From: Deltaproteobacteria bacterium
Lineage (GTDB): Bacteria; Myxococcota_A; Polyangia; Nannocystales; Nannocystaceae
DNA length: 64,000 bases
Reading direction: 5' to 3'
Assembly: GCA_016709225.1 (NCBI GenBank)
Contig: JADJEE010000012.1
Coordinates: forward strand, 1,612,001 to 1,676,000
Shown here: positions 34,463-43,287 of the stretch, piece after piece
Position numbering within the stretch: the stretch's first letter is position 1
Layout: every line of letters begins with the position of its first letter
Translations under genes and position numbers: made by a program
Notes under the pieces: model-generated
Database searches by the model: none
What the model saw: only the letters and a program-made list of their open reading frames with translations
Told to the model about the DNA's origin: nothing

Positions 34463-36178
34463 GTGGCCGACGTCAACGAGCCCCTTCGCATTCCGCCGTG
34501 GATTCCGGTGGTCCTCGGCATCGGTGGACTGGCCGCTTCGCTCGGTGGCGTGCAGCCGGTGATCGCCGGCGCGCTCGCGCTGGTGGCCGGCGTGGCAGGG
34601 TGGATGATCGGTGGCGAGGCCAACGCGGAGCTGCGGACCAGCCACCAGCTGCGCGAGCAGCTGGGCAAGCTCGAGGCCGAGTTGCAGGCGGCCCGCTCGC
34701 AGCCGGCACTGCCATCGGCGGAGCTCGATCGACTGCGCGCCGAGCTGAGTGCGGCGCGCGAACGGGCCGCCAGCGCCACGCGCGAGGTCGATGGTCAGGT
34801 CAACGAGCAGGTCACCGCGCAGGTCACCGCGCGCATCGAGACCGCGACCGCACGCATCCGCGAGCTCGAGGTCGAGCTCGAGCGTGCGCGCACCCGCAGC
34901 GGACAGCTCGAGCGCGATCTCGAGGCCAAGGGCGCGACGCCGACGGCCCTGCGTCCGCTGCTCGACGAGTTCGGTCGCGACTTCGACCACGAGCTCAGCA
35001 AGGTCGAAGAGACCCGCGCGGCGCTCACGACCATGAGTGACAACCTCCAGGGCATCAGCAGCTCGGTCGAGTCGCTGGCCAGCAACGCCGAGGAGAGCTC
35101 GAGCTCGATCCTCGAGATGGCGGCCGCGAACGACGAGGTCGCCGAGAGCATGCTGAACCTCGCGGCCTCGGTGCAGCAGACCGCGACCTCGATCGAAGAG
35201 ATGACCTTCTCGGTGAAGGAGGTCGCCAAGAACATCGAGGCCCTCTCGTCGACCGCCGAAGAGACCTCGAGCGCGATGAACGAGATGGACATCTCGATCC
35301 AGCAGGTCGAGAACAACGCCAACGAGACCGCGCAGCTGTCCGAAGAGGTGGTCTGGGCCGCCGAGGGTGGCGTCGACGCCATCAACCAGACCATCGAAGT
35401 CATCAACATGATCAAGAAGTCGGCCGCCGACGCGGTCGCCGTCATCGCGCGCCTGGGCGACCGCATCGACGAGATCGGCAAGATCCTCAGCGTCATCGAC
35501 GACGTCTCCGAGCAGACCAACCTGCTCGCGCTCAACGCCGCCATCATCGCCGCCCAGGCCGGCGAGCACGGCAAGGGCTTCGCGGTGGTCGCCGACGAGA
35601 TCAAGGACCTCGCCGAGCGCTCCGCCACCAGCACCAAGGAAATCGCCGAGATCATCAAGGCGGTGCAGCGCGAGAGCAAGAACGCCGTCGCGGCGGTGCA
35701 GCGCTCGAGCAAGAGCGTCGACGACGGCGTGCGCGTCAGCCATCAGGCCGAGGACGCGCTCAAGCGCATCAGCGACGCCGCCCGGCGCTCGACGCAGATG
35801 GTCCGCGAGATCGCGCGTGCCACCGTCGAGCAGACCAAGGGCAGCAAGCAGGTCACCGACGCCATCAACGTCGTCGCCACCACCGTGCAGCAGGTCGCGA
35901 CCGCCACCGCCGAGCAAGCCCGCGGCGCCGAGCAGATCATGCGCTCGGCCGAGAAGATGAAGGCCATCACCCGGCACGTCGAGCGCTCCACCCAGGAGCA
36001 GACCCGTGGCAGCCGGCAGATCACCCGCGCGGTCGAGACCATCAGCGACATGGTGAACCAGCTCGGCGACGCCCACCGCACCCAGGTCGAGAACGTGATG
36101 CGGATCATCGCCCGGCTCGACTCGCTGGAGACGGCGACCCGCCGCCAGATCGACCGCATCGCGTCGCTGCGCGCGTAG
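34463..36178 (+). CDS. Methyl-accepting chemotaxis protein without periplasmic sensor domain
   Basis: 571 residues from GTG. Two closely spaced hydrophobic segments (about 13-28 and 32-50) form a membrane hairpin with almost no periplasmic loop. A coiled-coil rich in Glu/Arg (60-165) takes the place of a HAMP domain. The signalling domain follows, with the highly conserved hairpin tip DVSEQTNLLALNAAIIAAQA, then GEHGKGFAVVADEIKDLAER. The lack of an extracytoplasmic ligand domain suggests it senses an intracellular or membrane cue, or takes input from another protein. No other che genes are nearby. The gene stands alone behind its own promoter. Confidence 0.92.
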   Translation: MADVNEPLRIPPWIPVVLGIGGLAASLGGVQPVIAGALALVAGVAGWMIGGEANAELRTSHQLREQLGKLEAELQAARSQPALPSAELDRLRAELSAARERAASATREVDGQVNEQVTAQVTARIETATARIRELEVELERARTRSGQLERDLEAKGATPTALRPLLDEFGRDFDHELSKVEETRAALTTMSDNLQGISSSVESLASNAEESSSSILEMAAANDEVAESMLNLAASVQQTATSIEEMTFSVKEVAKNIEALSSTAEETSSAMNEMDISIQQVENNANETAQLSEEVVWAAEGGVDAINQTIEVINMIKKSAADAVAVIARLGDRIDEIGKILSVIDDVSEQTNLLALNAAIIAAQAGEHGKGFAVVADEIKDLAERSATSTKEIAEIIKAVQRESKNAVAAVQRSSKSVDDGVRVSHQAEDALKRISDAARRSTQMVREIARATVEQTKGSKQVTDAINVVATTVQQVATATAEQARGAEQIMRSAEKMKAITRHVERSTQEQTRGSRQITRAVETISDMVNQLGDAHRTQVENVMRIIARLDSLETATRRQIDRIASLRA

Positions 36179-36224
36179 ACCTCGGGCGGCAACGCGGTTG
36201 CGCGCGTGCTAGCCTCGACCCGTC

Positions 36225-36728
36225 GTGCTCGACCTCAAGGCGAAGCTCGCAGCCGCAGGGCTGGTCACCAAGGACGACGTCGCGCGGGCCGAGGCCGCCA
36301 AGGCCAACCGTCGCGGCGGCAAGCCACAGACACCGCCACCGCCGGCCTCGGGGCTCAAGGTGTCGGCGCTGCGCGGCAAGAACAAAGGCGAGATCTACGA
36401 CGCGGTGCGACGCTTCGTCGACAAGGTCCGGCTCGATCCCGTCGGTGCGCCGCCGAGCGAGTCGGCGCGGGCGTTCCACTTCCCGCTGCCGACCGGCAAG
36501 ATCGGCCGGCTCGTGCTCGAGCCCGAGCTCGCCGGCCAGCTCGAGGACGGTCGTGCTGCGCTGATCTCGTACATGTCGAACCATGGCCTCGCGCACGCAG
36601 TGGTGCTCGCCGCCCACGGCCGCGAGATCGCCGAGCTCATGCCGCTGTGGTTGCGCGTGCTCGTGGGTGACGAGCGTGCGGGTGCGATGGCCGAGGAGCC
36701 CGCCAAGCGCGATGAGCCGCGCAAGTGA
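36225..36728 (+). CDS. DUF2058-like protein
   Basis: 167 residues from GTG. The N-terminus MLDLKAKLAAAGLVTKDDVA with a basic Lys/Arg/Ala helix is like that of DUF2058 (YaiL-type) proteins. The C-terminal about 100 residues (KNKGEIYDAVRRFVDKVRLD, FPLPTGKIGRLVLEPELAGQ) are conserved-looking and carry no catalytic motif. Relatives are described as nucleic-acid-associated, but the function is not established. The 69-aa gene that follows overlaps by 17 bp. Confidence 0.6.
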   Translation: MLDLKAKLAAAGLVTKDDVARAEAAKANRRGGKPQTPPPPASGLKVSALRGKNKGEIYDAVRRFVDKVRLDPVGAPPSESARAFHFPLPTGKIGRLVLEPELAGQLEDGRAALISYMSNHGLAHAVVLAAHGREIAELMPLWLRVLVGDERAGAMAEEPAKRDEPRK

Positions 36729-36921
36729 TCGTCTGCCCGACGCGCGCGACGGTCTGACGCGGATCGAGCGCGTGGTGCTCTACGAACTGTCGCGCCTGCA
36801 GCGCGAGCGCGGCGATCGCAACGTGCCCACCGCCATGCTCTACGGCCGCGTCGTCGAGCACGTCGACATCTCGGTCGGCGAGCTGCAGCGCGTGCTGCAG
36901 CGGATGATCGGCACGCGCTGA
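36712..36921 (+). CDS. Small hypothetical helical protein
   Basis: 69 residues from an ATG within the previous gene's 3' end. The sequence (GLTRIERVVLYELSRLQRER, YGRVVEHVDISVGELQRVLQ) is helical with regular hydrophobic spacing and good codon bias, which supports a real gene. It resembles a small winged-helix or leucine-rich dimer, but no family is recognised. It converges on the bestrophin-like gene with only 15 bp between the stop codons. Confidence 0.55.
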   Translation: MSRASDRLPDARDGLTRIERVVLYELSRLQRERGDRNVPTAMLYGRVVEHVDISVGELQRVLQRMIGTR

Positions 36922-36936
36922 CAGCAGCGCCGCGGC

Positions 36937-37846
36937 TCACATCAGGATGCCCTTCGTCGGGCTTGCGCAGCGCCGGCAGCTCGGTCTCACCCAGTCGCTG
37001 GCGGAGGTTGACCTCGATCATCGTCGACAGCGCCGACAGCGGCAGCGCCGGCCAGAACATCGTGAAGGGATCCTCGAGCACGCGTCCGACCTCGTTGATC
37101 AGCGTGAAGCTCAGGCACACCAGCACGGTCAGCGGGATCGTCGCCCAACCCACCTCACCGACGATGCCCAGCGGCAGCAACACCGCGTAGATGCCGGTGA
37201 TGCGCGAGGCCAAGAAGCCGTAGCTGGGTGGGAACGGAGTGCGCTTGATGCGTTCGCAGCCGCCCTGCACGTCGAGCAGCGTCGCGATCGAACGATCGAG
37301 CGACTGCAGCCGCAGCGGATCGAGGTGACCGGCGTTCGCGAGCGCCACCAGGTCCTCGGTCTGGCGGTGCAGCAGCGCGTGGGTGAGGTTCGACTCGCCG
37401 CGCAGGTGCGCGCGGGACTCGGGGTCGAGGAAGCGCTGCACCTCGGGGTCGACGAAGGGGTCCTGCTCGCGCAGCAGGCACCGCAGCACGTGAACGTAGG
37501 CGATGTGGCGGCGCACCAGACCCTGCTGGGTCTCGCGCGTCGCATCGTCGAGCTGCACCGCGTAGCTCAACACCTGCGTCGTGAAGTGCCGCGAGGTGTT
37601 GACCAGCTGGCCCCACAGTCGCCGCCCTTCCCACCAGCGGTCGTAGCAGGAGTTGGTGCGGAACGAGACGAAGATGCCGATCGCGCCACCGAGCACCGCG
37701 AGCGGCACGGTGTCGACCTCGAACCAGTGGATGTTGCCGAGGCGATCGAGCGCGGTGATCACCGTCGCGATGCCGAGATACATCAACACCGCGCGGGCCT
37801 GCCAGCCCAGCAGCCCGACGAGGGTTCCCTGATAGTTCACGAACAT
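36937..37846 (-). CDS. Bestrophin-like (RFP-TM/YneE) anion channel, 3' frameshift
   Basis: About 302 residues from ATG (MFVNYQGTLVGLLGWQARAV). Four hydrophobic segments (ARAVLMYLGIATVITAL, PLAVLGGAIGIFVSFRTNSC, ITGIYAVLLPLGIVGEVGWA, IPLTVLVCLSFTLINEVGRV) and the conserved RTNSCYDRWWEGRRLWGQLV are bestrophin hallmarks. As read, the frame continues to a stop at 36395 through Arg-rich noise. Removing one base from CCC at 36950-36952 (plus strand) would end the protein as DEGILM, a plausible native end. Coordinates here use that stop. Confidence 0.8.
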
Positions 37847-37948
37847 GGCCGCGCGAGCGTGCCCGCGCGAGCGCGGTTCGTGCAAGCGCGCCGACACCTG
37901 CCCGATCGCGCGGGGCTCACCCCGTTCGGATGGCGGGTCGCCTCGCCG

Positions 37949-39394
37949 TCAGTTCGCGCCCGACCACAGATGGACCGCAGCGCCACCGCCCTGCGCGATG
38001 TCGATGCGACCGTCCCCGTCGAAGTCGCCGGCCGCGAGCACGGGGCCTGGGCCCTCGAATTCGGCCATGCAGGTCACGGGCGTCGCGAAGCCGTCGCCGG
38101 CCCGCAGCACCACGAGCGCGCCGCCGTCGCTCGCGAGCACGACGTCGTCGCGGGCATCGCCGTCGAGATCACCGGCGACCATGCGGTGGTAGTCGCCATC
38201 GACACGGACCTTGGGTTGCTCGGTGAACCCACCGTCGCTGCGGAACGCCTCCCACAGCGCAATGCCGTAATTCGTGCTCACGCGCAGCACGTCGGCCGCA
38301 CCATCGCCATCGACGTCACCGACGGCGACGCCGGTCGGCAGGGCCCCGACGCCCGAGATGTACGCGTCGGTGGTGCCGTCGAGCGGGCCGCCGCGATAGA
38401 TGCGGAGATCTTCGTCGCCCGCGACCACGAGATCGGGGGTGAGGTCCTGGTACACCCGACCGATCGCGAAGTCCTCGAGCGCACCGCCGCTCGAGTGGAT
38501 GTACGGCGCATCGAAGCCGGTGCCGAGGTTGGCCATCACCGCCAGCTCGGTCGAGGGTCCGCCGAAGTCGGCCTCGACCACGAGGTCGCCGAGACCATCG
38601 CCGTCGAGGTCCGCGAGCTCGAGGCGCCGCACGATCGAGGTCGGCGCCGCGCCGAGCCCGAAGTTGCCGGCACCATCGTTGAAGAAGAACACCAGCCCGG
38701 CGATCGAGCCGGAGGTTGCGAGCGCGATGTCCTGGTCGCCATCACCGTCGAGGTCGCCGACCCCGACGTCGTCGACGTGGATCCCTGCCATCAGCGGCAG
38801 CTCGACGACGGCCGTGCCGCCGCCGCTCATCACCTGTGCACCATCGGCGTGACCGATCACGAGCTCGCGCGCCGCATCGCCATCGCCGTCCATGAACGAC
38901 AGCGAGGTGACCGAGATGCCCGCCGCCAGCGGAATCGGCGGGCCCAGCACGGCGTCGCTGCAGCCGGGCAGCACCGGCGCCTGGTAGCAGTAGTCGTTGC
39001 GACAGTACTGGCCGGCGTCGCAGTCCGCGTTGGTGTTGCACACGCCGGTGTAGCAGCCACCGTCGTCGTAGTAGCAGCAGCCGCCACCCTCACCGCAGCA
39101 GAAGTCGAGGCAGTAGTAGTACGGCTCGCAGACGCCCGCGATGCACTTGTAGCCGTAGCCGCAGGGCACCTGATAGCAATTGGTCGGACCGCTGTCGGGT
39201 CCGCTCGGATCGCTGGGGTTGCTCGGATCGCTGGGGTCGCTCGGATCCGTCGGGCTGCTCGACTGCGTCGGATCGGTGCTGACGTCGGTGTCGGTGCCGG
39301 TGCCATCGATGGGAATCAGCGGACCGCAGCCGAGCGCCGCCATCGGCAGCGCGAGCGAAGCCAGGTGCCACGAAGAAATTCGGAGTTCATGCAT
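37949..39394 (-). CDS. FG-GAP/VCBS-repeat lipoprotein with Cys-rich neck
   Basis: 481 residues from ATG (MHELRISSWHLASLALPMAA, lipobox ALGC). A linker of (D/N)PS repeats, Thr and Asp follows, then a Tyr/Cys-rich neck with about 20 cysteines (CVPCGYGYKC-like, CYYDDGGCYTGVC). The C-terminal about 320 residues form FG-GAP repeats with calcium-binding loops DLDGDGDQDI, DLDGDGLGDL, DVDGDGAADV, DFDGDGRIDI. Such proteins are surface-anchored propellers that bind calcium and ligands or other proteins. The start was chosen at the signal peptide. Confidence 0.85.
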   Translation of the reverse strand: MHELRISSWHLASLALPMAALGCGPLIPIDGTGTDTDVSTDPTQSSSPTDPSDPSDPSNPSDPSGPDSGPTNCYQVPCGYGYKCIAGVCEPYYYCLDFCCGEGGGCCYYDDGGCYTGVCNTNADCDAGQYCRNDYCYQAPVLPGCSDAVLGPPIPLAAGISVTSLSFMDGDGDAARELVIGHADGAQVMSGGGTAVVELPLMAGIHVDDVGVGDLDGDGDQDIALATSGSIAGLVFFFNDGAGNFGLGAAPTSIVRRLELADLDGDGLGDLVVEADFGGPSTELAVMANLGTGFDAPYIHSSGGALEDFAIGRVYQDLTPDLVVAGDEDLRIYRGGPLDGTTDAYISGVGALPTGVAVGDVDGDGAADVLRVSTNYGIALWEAFRSDGGFTEQPKVRVDGDYHRMVAGDLDGDARDDVVLASDGGALVVLRAGDGFATPVTCMAEFEGPGPVLAAGDFDGDGRIDIAQGGGAAVHLWSGAN

Positions 39395-39579
39395 CGTTCG
39401 ACCCATCCCCAAGCGAGCATCCGAGCGCCGACGCGAGTGTCGGCTCCGACGTGGTCGGCGACCCACCGGCCGCCCCGCGACGCCGTGGAATCACCACGGC
39501 CAAGGTGCGACATTGTGTCGCACGGCGGACGCGTGCGCAAGGCGGGCCCGTAGTCGCCCCGCGAAGGCCGTCTGCGCGC

Positions 39580-39903
39580 CTACGGCAGCACGATGTTCGG
39601 CCGCTCGGGGTCGGGCTTCTTGCGCGGCCGGTACAGCACGATCACACGGCCGATGACCTGCGTCAGGTCGGCGCCGACGCGGGCCGCGAGCTCGCGCGCG
39701 CTGCTGCGGCGCTCGCCGGGGAAGTTCTGACCGACGCGGACCTTGATGAGCTCGTGTCGCTCGAGTGCGATGCCGATCGCTTCGCACACACCGTCGTCGA
39801 TGCCGTCGGCACCGAGCTGCACCACCGGCTCGAGGTGATGCGCGAGCGAGCGCAGGTGGGCGCGGGCACGCGTCGAGATCTTGGGGGCGGCGGGCTTGGT
39901 CAC
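39580..39903 (-). CDS. yhbY: YhbY/CRS1 RNA-binding domain protein (ribosome assembly)
   Basis: 107 residues from a GTG that overlaps the tlyA stop. The CRM domain is complete: AHLRSLAHHLEPVVQLGADG, HELIKVRVGQ, and LTQVIGRVIVLYRPRKKPD. YhbY-like proteins bind pre-50S particles. Coupling to an rRNA methyltransferase gene fits a ribosome role. Confidence 0.88.
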   Translation of the reverse strand: MTKPAAPKISTRARAHLRSLAHHLEPVVQLGADGIDDGVCEAIGIALERHELIKVRVGQNFPGERRSSARELAARVGADLTQVIGRVIVLYRPRKKPDPERPNIVLP

Positions 39904-40712
39904 GGCGTCGGGGATGGTACTCGCCCGGCGGGCGCGATGGGGCCCGGCCAGCGCAGCCACGTGAACCACTCGCGATTGCCGGTCTTGCCCGCGATCGGCG
40001 ACTCGCAGTGGTCGAGCACCACGAGGCCGCTGGCCGCCGCCGCCGCCTCGGCCGCAGCCAGCGCGTCGCGGCGATCGTCGTCGTCGCGCACGATGCCGCC
40101 CTTGCCCACGCGCGCGGGGTCGAGCTCGAACTGGGGCTTCACGAGTGCGATCACGTCGGCGCCCGGGGCCAAGAACGCTGGCACCGAGGGCAGCACCTTG
40201 GCCAGCGCGATGAACGAGCAGTCGATCACGCATAGCTCCACCGGCTCACCGATGCGCGTGGGCTCGAGCGTGCGGATGTTGCTGCGATCGTGCACGACCA
40301 CCCGCGCATCCGAGGCCAGCTTCCACGCCAGCTGGCCGTAGCCGACGTCGACGGCGTGCACGCGCAGCGCCCCGCGCTGCAACAGGCAGTCGGTGAAGCC
40401 CCCCGTCGAGGCGCCGATGTCCATCGCGACGCGCCCCTCGATGACCAACGGCGGAGATGATGCCGCGGCGCCGAAGTGCTCGAGCGCGCCCTGCAGCTTC
40501 ACGCCACCGCGCGACACGTACGGGTGGTCGTGGCCACGCACGCGGACGTCGGCATCGAGCGCGACCAGGGCACCGGCCTTGTCGACGCGTTGGCCGTCGA
40601 CCACCACCGCACCGGCGATGAGCAGCGCCTGTGCCCGCGTGCGCGACTCGACCAGGCCGCGATCGACGAGCAATCGATCGATGCGCTGGCGTCGCTCGGC
40701 CACCGCCGGCAT
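39900..40712 (-). CDS. tlyA: TlyA family 16S/23S rRNA 2'-O-methyltransferase
   Basis: 270 residues from ATG (MPAVAERRQRIDRLLVDRGL). An N-terminal S4 RNA-binding domain (about 8-65), then SRGGVKLQGALEHF, the SAM site DIGASTGGFTDCLLQRGA, AVDVGYGQLAWKL, DCSFIALAKVLP, and LVKPQFELDPARVGKGG. TlyA methylates cytidines in 16S and 23S rRNA and confers capreomycin susceptibility in mycobacteria. It is coupled to yhbY. A longer frame upstream of the ATG was rejected because it covers the tRNA region in antisense. Confidence 0.9.
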   Translation of the reverse strand: MPAVAERRQRIDRLLVDRGLVESRTRAQALLIAGAVVVDGQRVDKAGALVALDADVRVRGHDHPYVSRGGVKLQGALEHFGAAASSPPLVIEGRVAMDIGASTGGFTDCLLQRGALRVHAVDVGYGQLAWKLASDARVVVHDRSNIRTLEPTRIGEPVELCVIDCSFIALAKVLPSVPAFLAPGADVIALVKPQFELDPARVGKGGIVRDDDDRRDALAAAEAAAAASGLVVLDHCESPIAGKTGNREWFTWLRWPGPIAPAGRVPSPTP

Positions 40713-40766
40713 GCTACCCCCCGAGGTCCCAGCCGGGGCTCGGCCTGCGCCCCGCTTCCACCGACG

Positions 40767-40949
40767 ATGACCCACGTGCTGCAACTCCTGACCACCCCCG
40801 ACGACCGCGTCGGCTTTGCGCTGCTCGCAATGCTGCTCGGGTACCTCGGGCTCGCGGTCGCGACGCGCGGCGCAGGACGGCCGACGCCCACGCCGGCCCA
40901 GGCCCCACCAGCCGGCGCCACACCCCCGCCAGGGGCCTTGCACGGCTGA
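40767..40949 (+). CDS. Small single-pass membrane protein
   Basis: 60 residues from ATG (MTHVLQLLTTPDDRVGF). One hydrophobic segment, ALLAMLLGYLGLAVATRG, then a Pro/Ala/Thr-rich tail. It is divergent from tlyA with 54 bp between the starts. No known family. It is short, so it could be spurious. Confidence 0.4.
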   Translation: MTHVLQLLTTPDDRVGFALLAMLLGYLGLAVATRGAGRPTPTPAQAPPAGATPPPGALHG

Positions 40950-40966
40950 CCGGGTTCGGCTACTGT
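40938..40966 (+). promoter_or_regulatory. Putative promoter of tRNA-Ala
   Basis: TTGCAC (40938-40943) and TACTGT (40961-40966), 17 bp apart, about 15 bp ahead of the tRNA. The -35 box lies inside the end of the small membrane gene. Confidence 0.4.
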
Positions 40967-40981
40967 CCGCGTCCCTTCCAT

Positions 40982-41054
40982 GGGGCTGTAGCTCAGCTGG
41001 GAGAGCGGTGCGTTCGCAATGCACAGGTCAGGGGTTCGATCCCCCTCAGCTCCA
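40982..41054 (+). tRNA. tRNA-Ala (anticodon CGC)
   Basis: 73 nt. The acceptor stem GGGGCTG pairs with CAGCTCC with one G-U pair. The D-arm GCTC...GAGC, anticodon stem GTGCG/TGCAC and T-arm AGGGG-TTCGATC-CCCCT are all intact. Loop TTCGCAA gives anticodon CGC, which reads GCG, a preferred alanine codon in this high-GC genome. The CCA end is not encoded. Confidence 0.95.
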
Positions 41055-41127
41055 CTTCCAAGGCCTGCGTCGGAGTTCTTCGGCGTGGCCTGGCGCCTCG
41101 GCGCCTGACCGCGGCTGATCTCGCGCC

Positions 41128-41901
41128 ATGTACAAGCTGTTCAAGCGCAGCCATGTACCCGGGATCTTCGAGGTCCAGATGTCGGGCGCATGCGATACCG
41201 GCATCGCGCGCGATCACAACGAAGACGCCATCGCGATCCAGGAGGACGACGGTCGCGGCTACCACCTCGCGATCGTGTGCGATGGCATGGGTGGCCACAG
41301 TGCCGGTGAGATCGCCAGCGCGATCGCGGTGCAGGTGATCGGCGAGTACCTCGGCGAGCACTTCGGTCAGGCCACACCCGACGAGCTGCTGCGCCACGCG
41401 TTCACGCTCGCCAACGAGCGCATCGACGACCACGCGCTGGCCAACCCCAACGCCCAGGGCATGGGCTGCACCTGCGTGGCGGTGCTCGGAATCCGCGATC
41501 ACTTCTGGGTCGCCCACGCCGGCGACTCGCGGGCCTATCGCGTGCGCGAAGGCAACGTCGAGCAGCTCACCGTCGATCACACGATGGTCCAGGAGCTCGT
41601 CAGCCAGGGTCTGCTCAAGCCCGAGCAGGCCGCGGTGCACCCCTACCGCGGTCGCATCAGCCGCTGCCTCGGACACGGCCAGCAGAAGTGCGACGCCGAC
41701 ATCACCGAGCACACGCTCGAGCACGGCGACAACCTGCTGCTGTGCAGTGACGGCCTGAGCGACGTGGTCGGCAACCCCGAGATCGCGGCGCTGGTCGGTC
41801 AACGAGACGTCCGCGACGCCTCGCGGCGCCTGATCGAGGCCGCGAACAAGGCTGGCGGTCCCGACAACATCTCGGCGATCGTCATGCGACGGGTGGTCTG
41901 A
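41128..41901 (+). CDS. PP2C-family Ser/Thr protein phosphatase
   Basis: 257 residues from ATG (MYKLFKRSHVPGIFEV). PP2C metal-site motifs are complete: ARDHNEDA (27-34), VCDGMGGHSAGE (50-61), VAHAGDSRAYRV, LLCSDGLSDVV and GPDNISAIV. It would dephosphorylate Ser/Thr phosphoproteins and thus counter the kinases seen in this window, although none is adjacent. The next gene starts 4 bp after its stop, so it is co-transcribed with a membrane protein of unknown function. Confidence 0.92.
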   Translation: MYKLFKRSHVPGIFEVQMSGACDTGIARDHNEDAIAIQEDDGRGYHLAIVCDGMGGHSAGEIASAIAVQVIGEYLGEHFGQATPDELLRHAFTLANERIDDHALANPNAQGMGCTCVAVLGIRDHFWVAHAGDSRAYRVREGNVEQLTVDHTMVQELVSQGLLKPEQAAVHPYRGRISRCLGHGQQKCDADITEHTLEHGDNLLLCSDGLSDVVGNPEIAALVGQRDVRDASRRLIEAANKAGGPDNISAIVMRRVV

Positions 41902-41905
41902 CGCG

Positions 41906-43150
41906 ATGGACACCGCCCGACACGCCCGCCCGCTCACGGATCCCACGGCCGAGCGTGCCGGTGATCGGGTCAGCGTCGAGGCGACGTCGGAGCCCTGCAC
42001 CGAGCCCAACGAGCGCTACGTCGGCGAGCTGCGCTTCGATCACGTCCGACGCCTGCGCGCCGACGAGCACGCGCGCGTGCTGGCGCGCCTCACCGCCGGG
42101 CCTCGGGTGCTCGCGCGGCACGTCGCCAGCGGCGTGGCCATCACCGCCGGCGCCGCGATTGCGCTGCCGAGCTTTGCCCCCGCGCACGCACTCGCGTTCG
42201 GCGGCGGGGCCGGGGTCGCGCTCGCGACGATCGCCGGACTCGGCCTCGCCCACGCCGCAGTCACCGGCGGCACCGGTCTGCGATCGGCGTGGACGCGGGT
42301 GGCGGCCGCAACGTTGCTCGGGCTCGCCGTGACCGGCACCCTGCTCGCCCCAACGGAGTTGCTGCCAGACACCGGCGTGGTCACGGGCGCGTGGTCGCAG
42401 GCGATCGCGGTCCTGCGGGCGATGTGGGTCGCGATCGTGTTGGTCGGCACCGGCGTGCTGGCGATCGCGATCGGCCAGGCCGTACGCCTGTGGCAGCGGC
42501 GCGCGCGGCTGCACGCCGATCTCGCCCACGGTGAGGTCGACGTGTTCCTCCGCGCCGACGCAGCCGGCGCGACGCGATCCGCCGCTTCGCGCCTCGATGT
42601 GCTCCGCCATGCGGGCATCGTGCTCGCGCGCGACGGCGAGGCCGCATCGTCGTGGTCGTTCGTCGAGGTCGCCGAGGTCGCACCCGCGCGCCCCCATGCC
42701 TTCCGCACGCCGCTGCCCGGCGGTCTGGTCCGCGTGGGCGGGCGGGCGCCCGCGTGGATGCAGCGGCGCAGCCTCTCCCCGGGCGAGCACCTCGAGATCG
42801 GCGCGCACATCCGTCGCCTACGTCGCGCGGCCATGCCGGCGCTCGCGGCAGTCATCGCTGCGACCGCGGTGCTCGGCATCCGTGTCGCGCTCGAGCCCGA
42901 CTGGCACAACCTCGTCGACGGCGTCGCGCTCGGTTGGTATCTGCTCGCCGGCCTCGCGGTGGTCGGTCTGCGACGCCGCCTCGGCGCGGCGCGGCGACTC
43001 GCATCGGACCTCTCGCTGCGGTGGGTCGTGACGATCGCCGACCCCAAGGCGGGTCCCGCCGGTGCGCCGCGCCTCGAGGTGCTGCCGGTCTCGATGCTGA
43101 TGTGGACCGAGCACCAGCTCCCCGCCGGCTGGCGCCTGCACCGAACGTAG
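41906..43150 (+). CDS. Multi-pass membrane protein of unknown function
   Basis: 414 residues from ATG. About six hydrophobic segments (VASGVAITAGAAIALPSF, AFGGGAGVALATIAGLGLAH, VAAATLLGLAVTGTLLAP, MWVAIVLVGTGVLAIAIG, AAMPALAAVIAATAVLGI, LGWYLLAGLAVVGL) separate a soluble loop of about 100 residues (VFLRADAAGATRSA, LARDGEAASSWSFVEVAEV). No domain was recognised. It probably forms a pair with the PP2C gene; a membrane-bound partner or substrate of the phosphatase is a guess from position. Confidence 0.65.
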   Translation: MDTARHARPLTDPTAERAGDRVSVEATSEPCTEPNERYVGELRFDHVRRLRADEHARVLARLTAGPRVLARHVASGVAITAGAAIALPSFAPAHALAFGGGAGVALATIAGLGLAHAAVTGGTGLRSAWTRVAAATLLGLAVTGTLLAPTELLPDTGVVTGAWSQAIAVLRAMWVAIVLVGTGVLAIAIGQAVRLWQRRARLHADLAHGEVDVFLRADAAGATRSAASRLDVLRHAGIVLARDGEAASSWSFVEVAEVAPARPHAFRTPLPGGLVRVGGRAPAWMQRRSLSPGEHLEIGAHIRRLRRAAMPALAAVIAATAVLGIRVALEPDWHNLVDGVALGWYLLAGLAVVGLRRRLGAARRLASDLSLRWVVTIADPKAGPAGAPRLEVLPVSMLMWTEHQLPAGWRLHRT

Positions 43151-43287
43151 CGCCGCTGGTCGCTGCCGCGCGTGCATCGGCCTGGCGCGTGCGTCGACTC
43201 GCACCGACCCCGTGGGAACCCGCCCATGCGCCCGCACGCGCGGCGGAGCGCTCGACAGCGCCGCCAACGACGTGCTCTGCTGATTCC

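Noticed and set aside
41085..41105. GGCGCC-TC-GGCGCC as a tRNA terminator
   Set aside because: Each half is itself a palindrome and the structure is tiny. It also leads directly into the PP2C start region, with no T-run.
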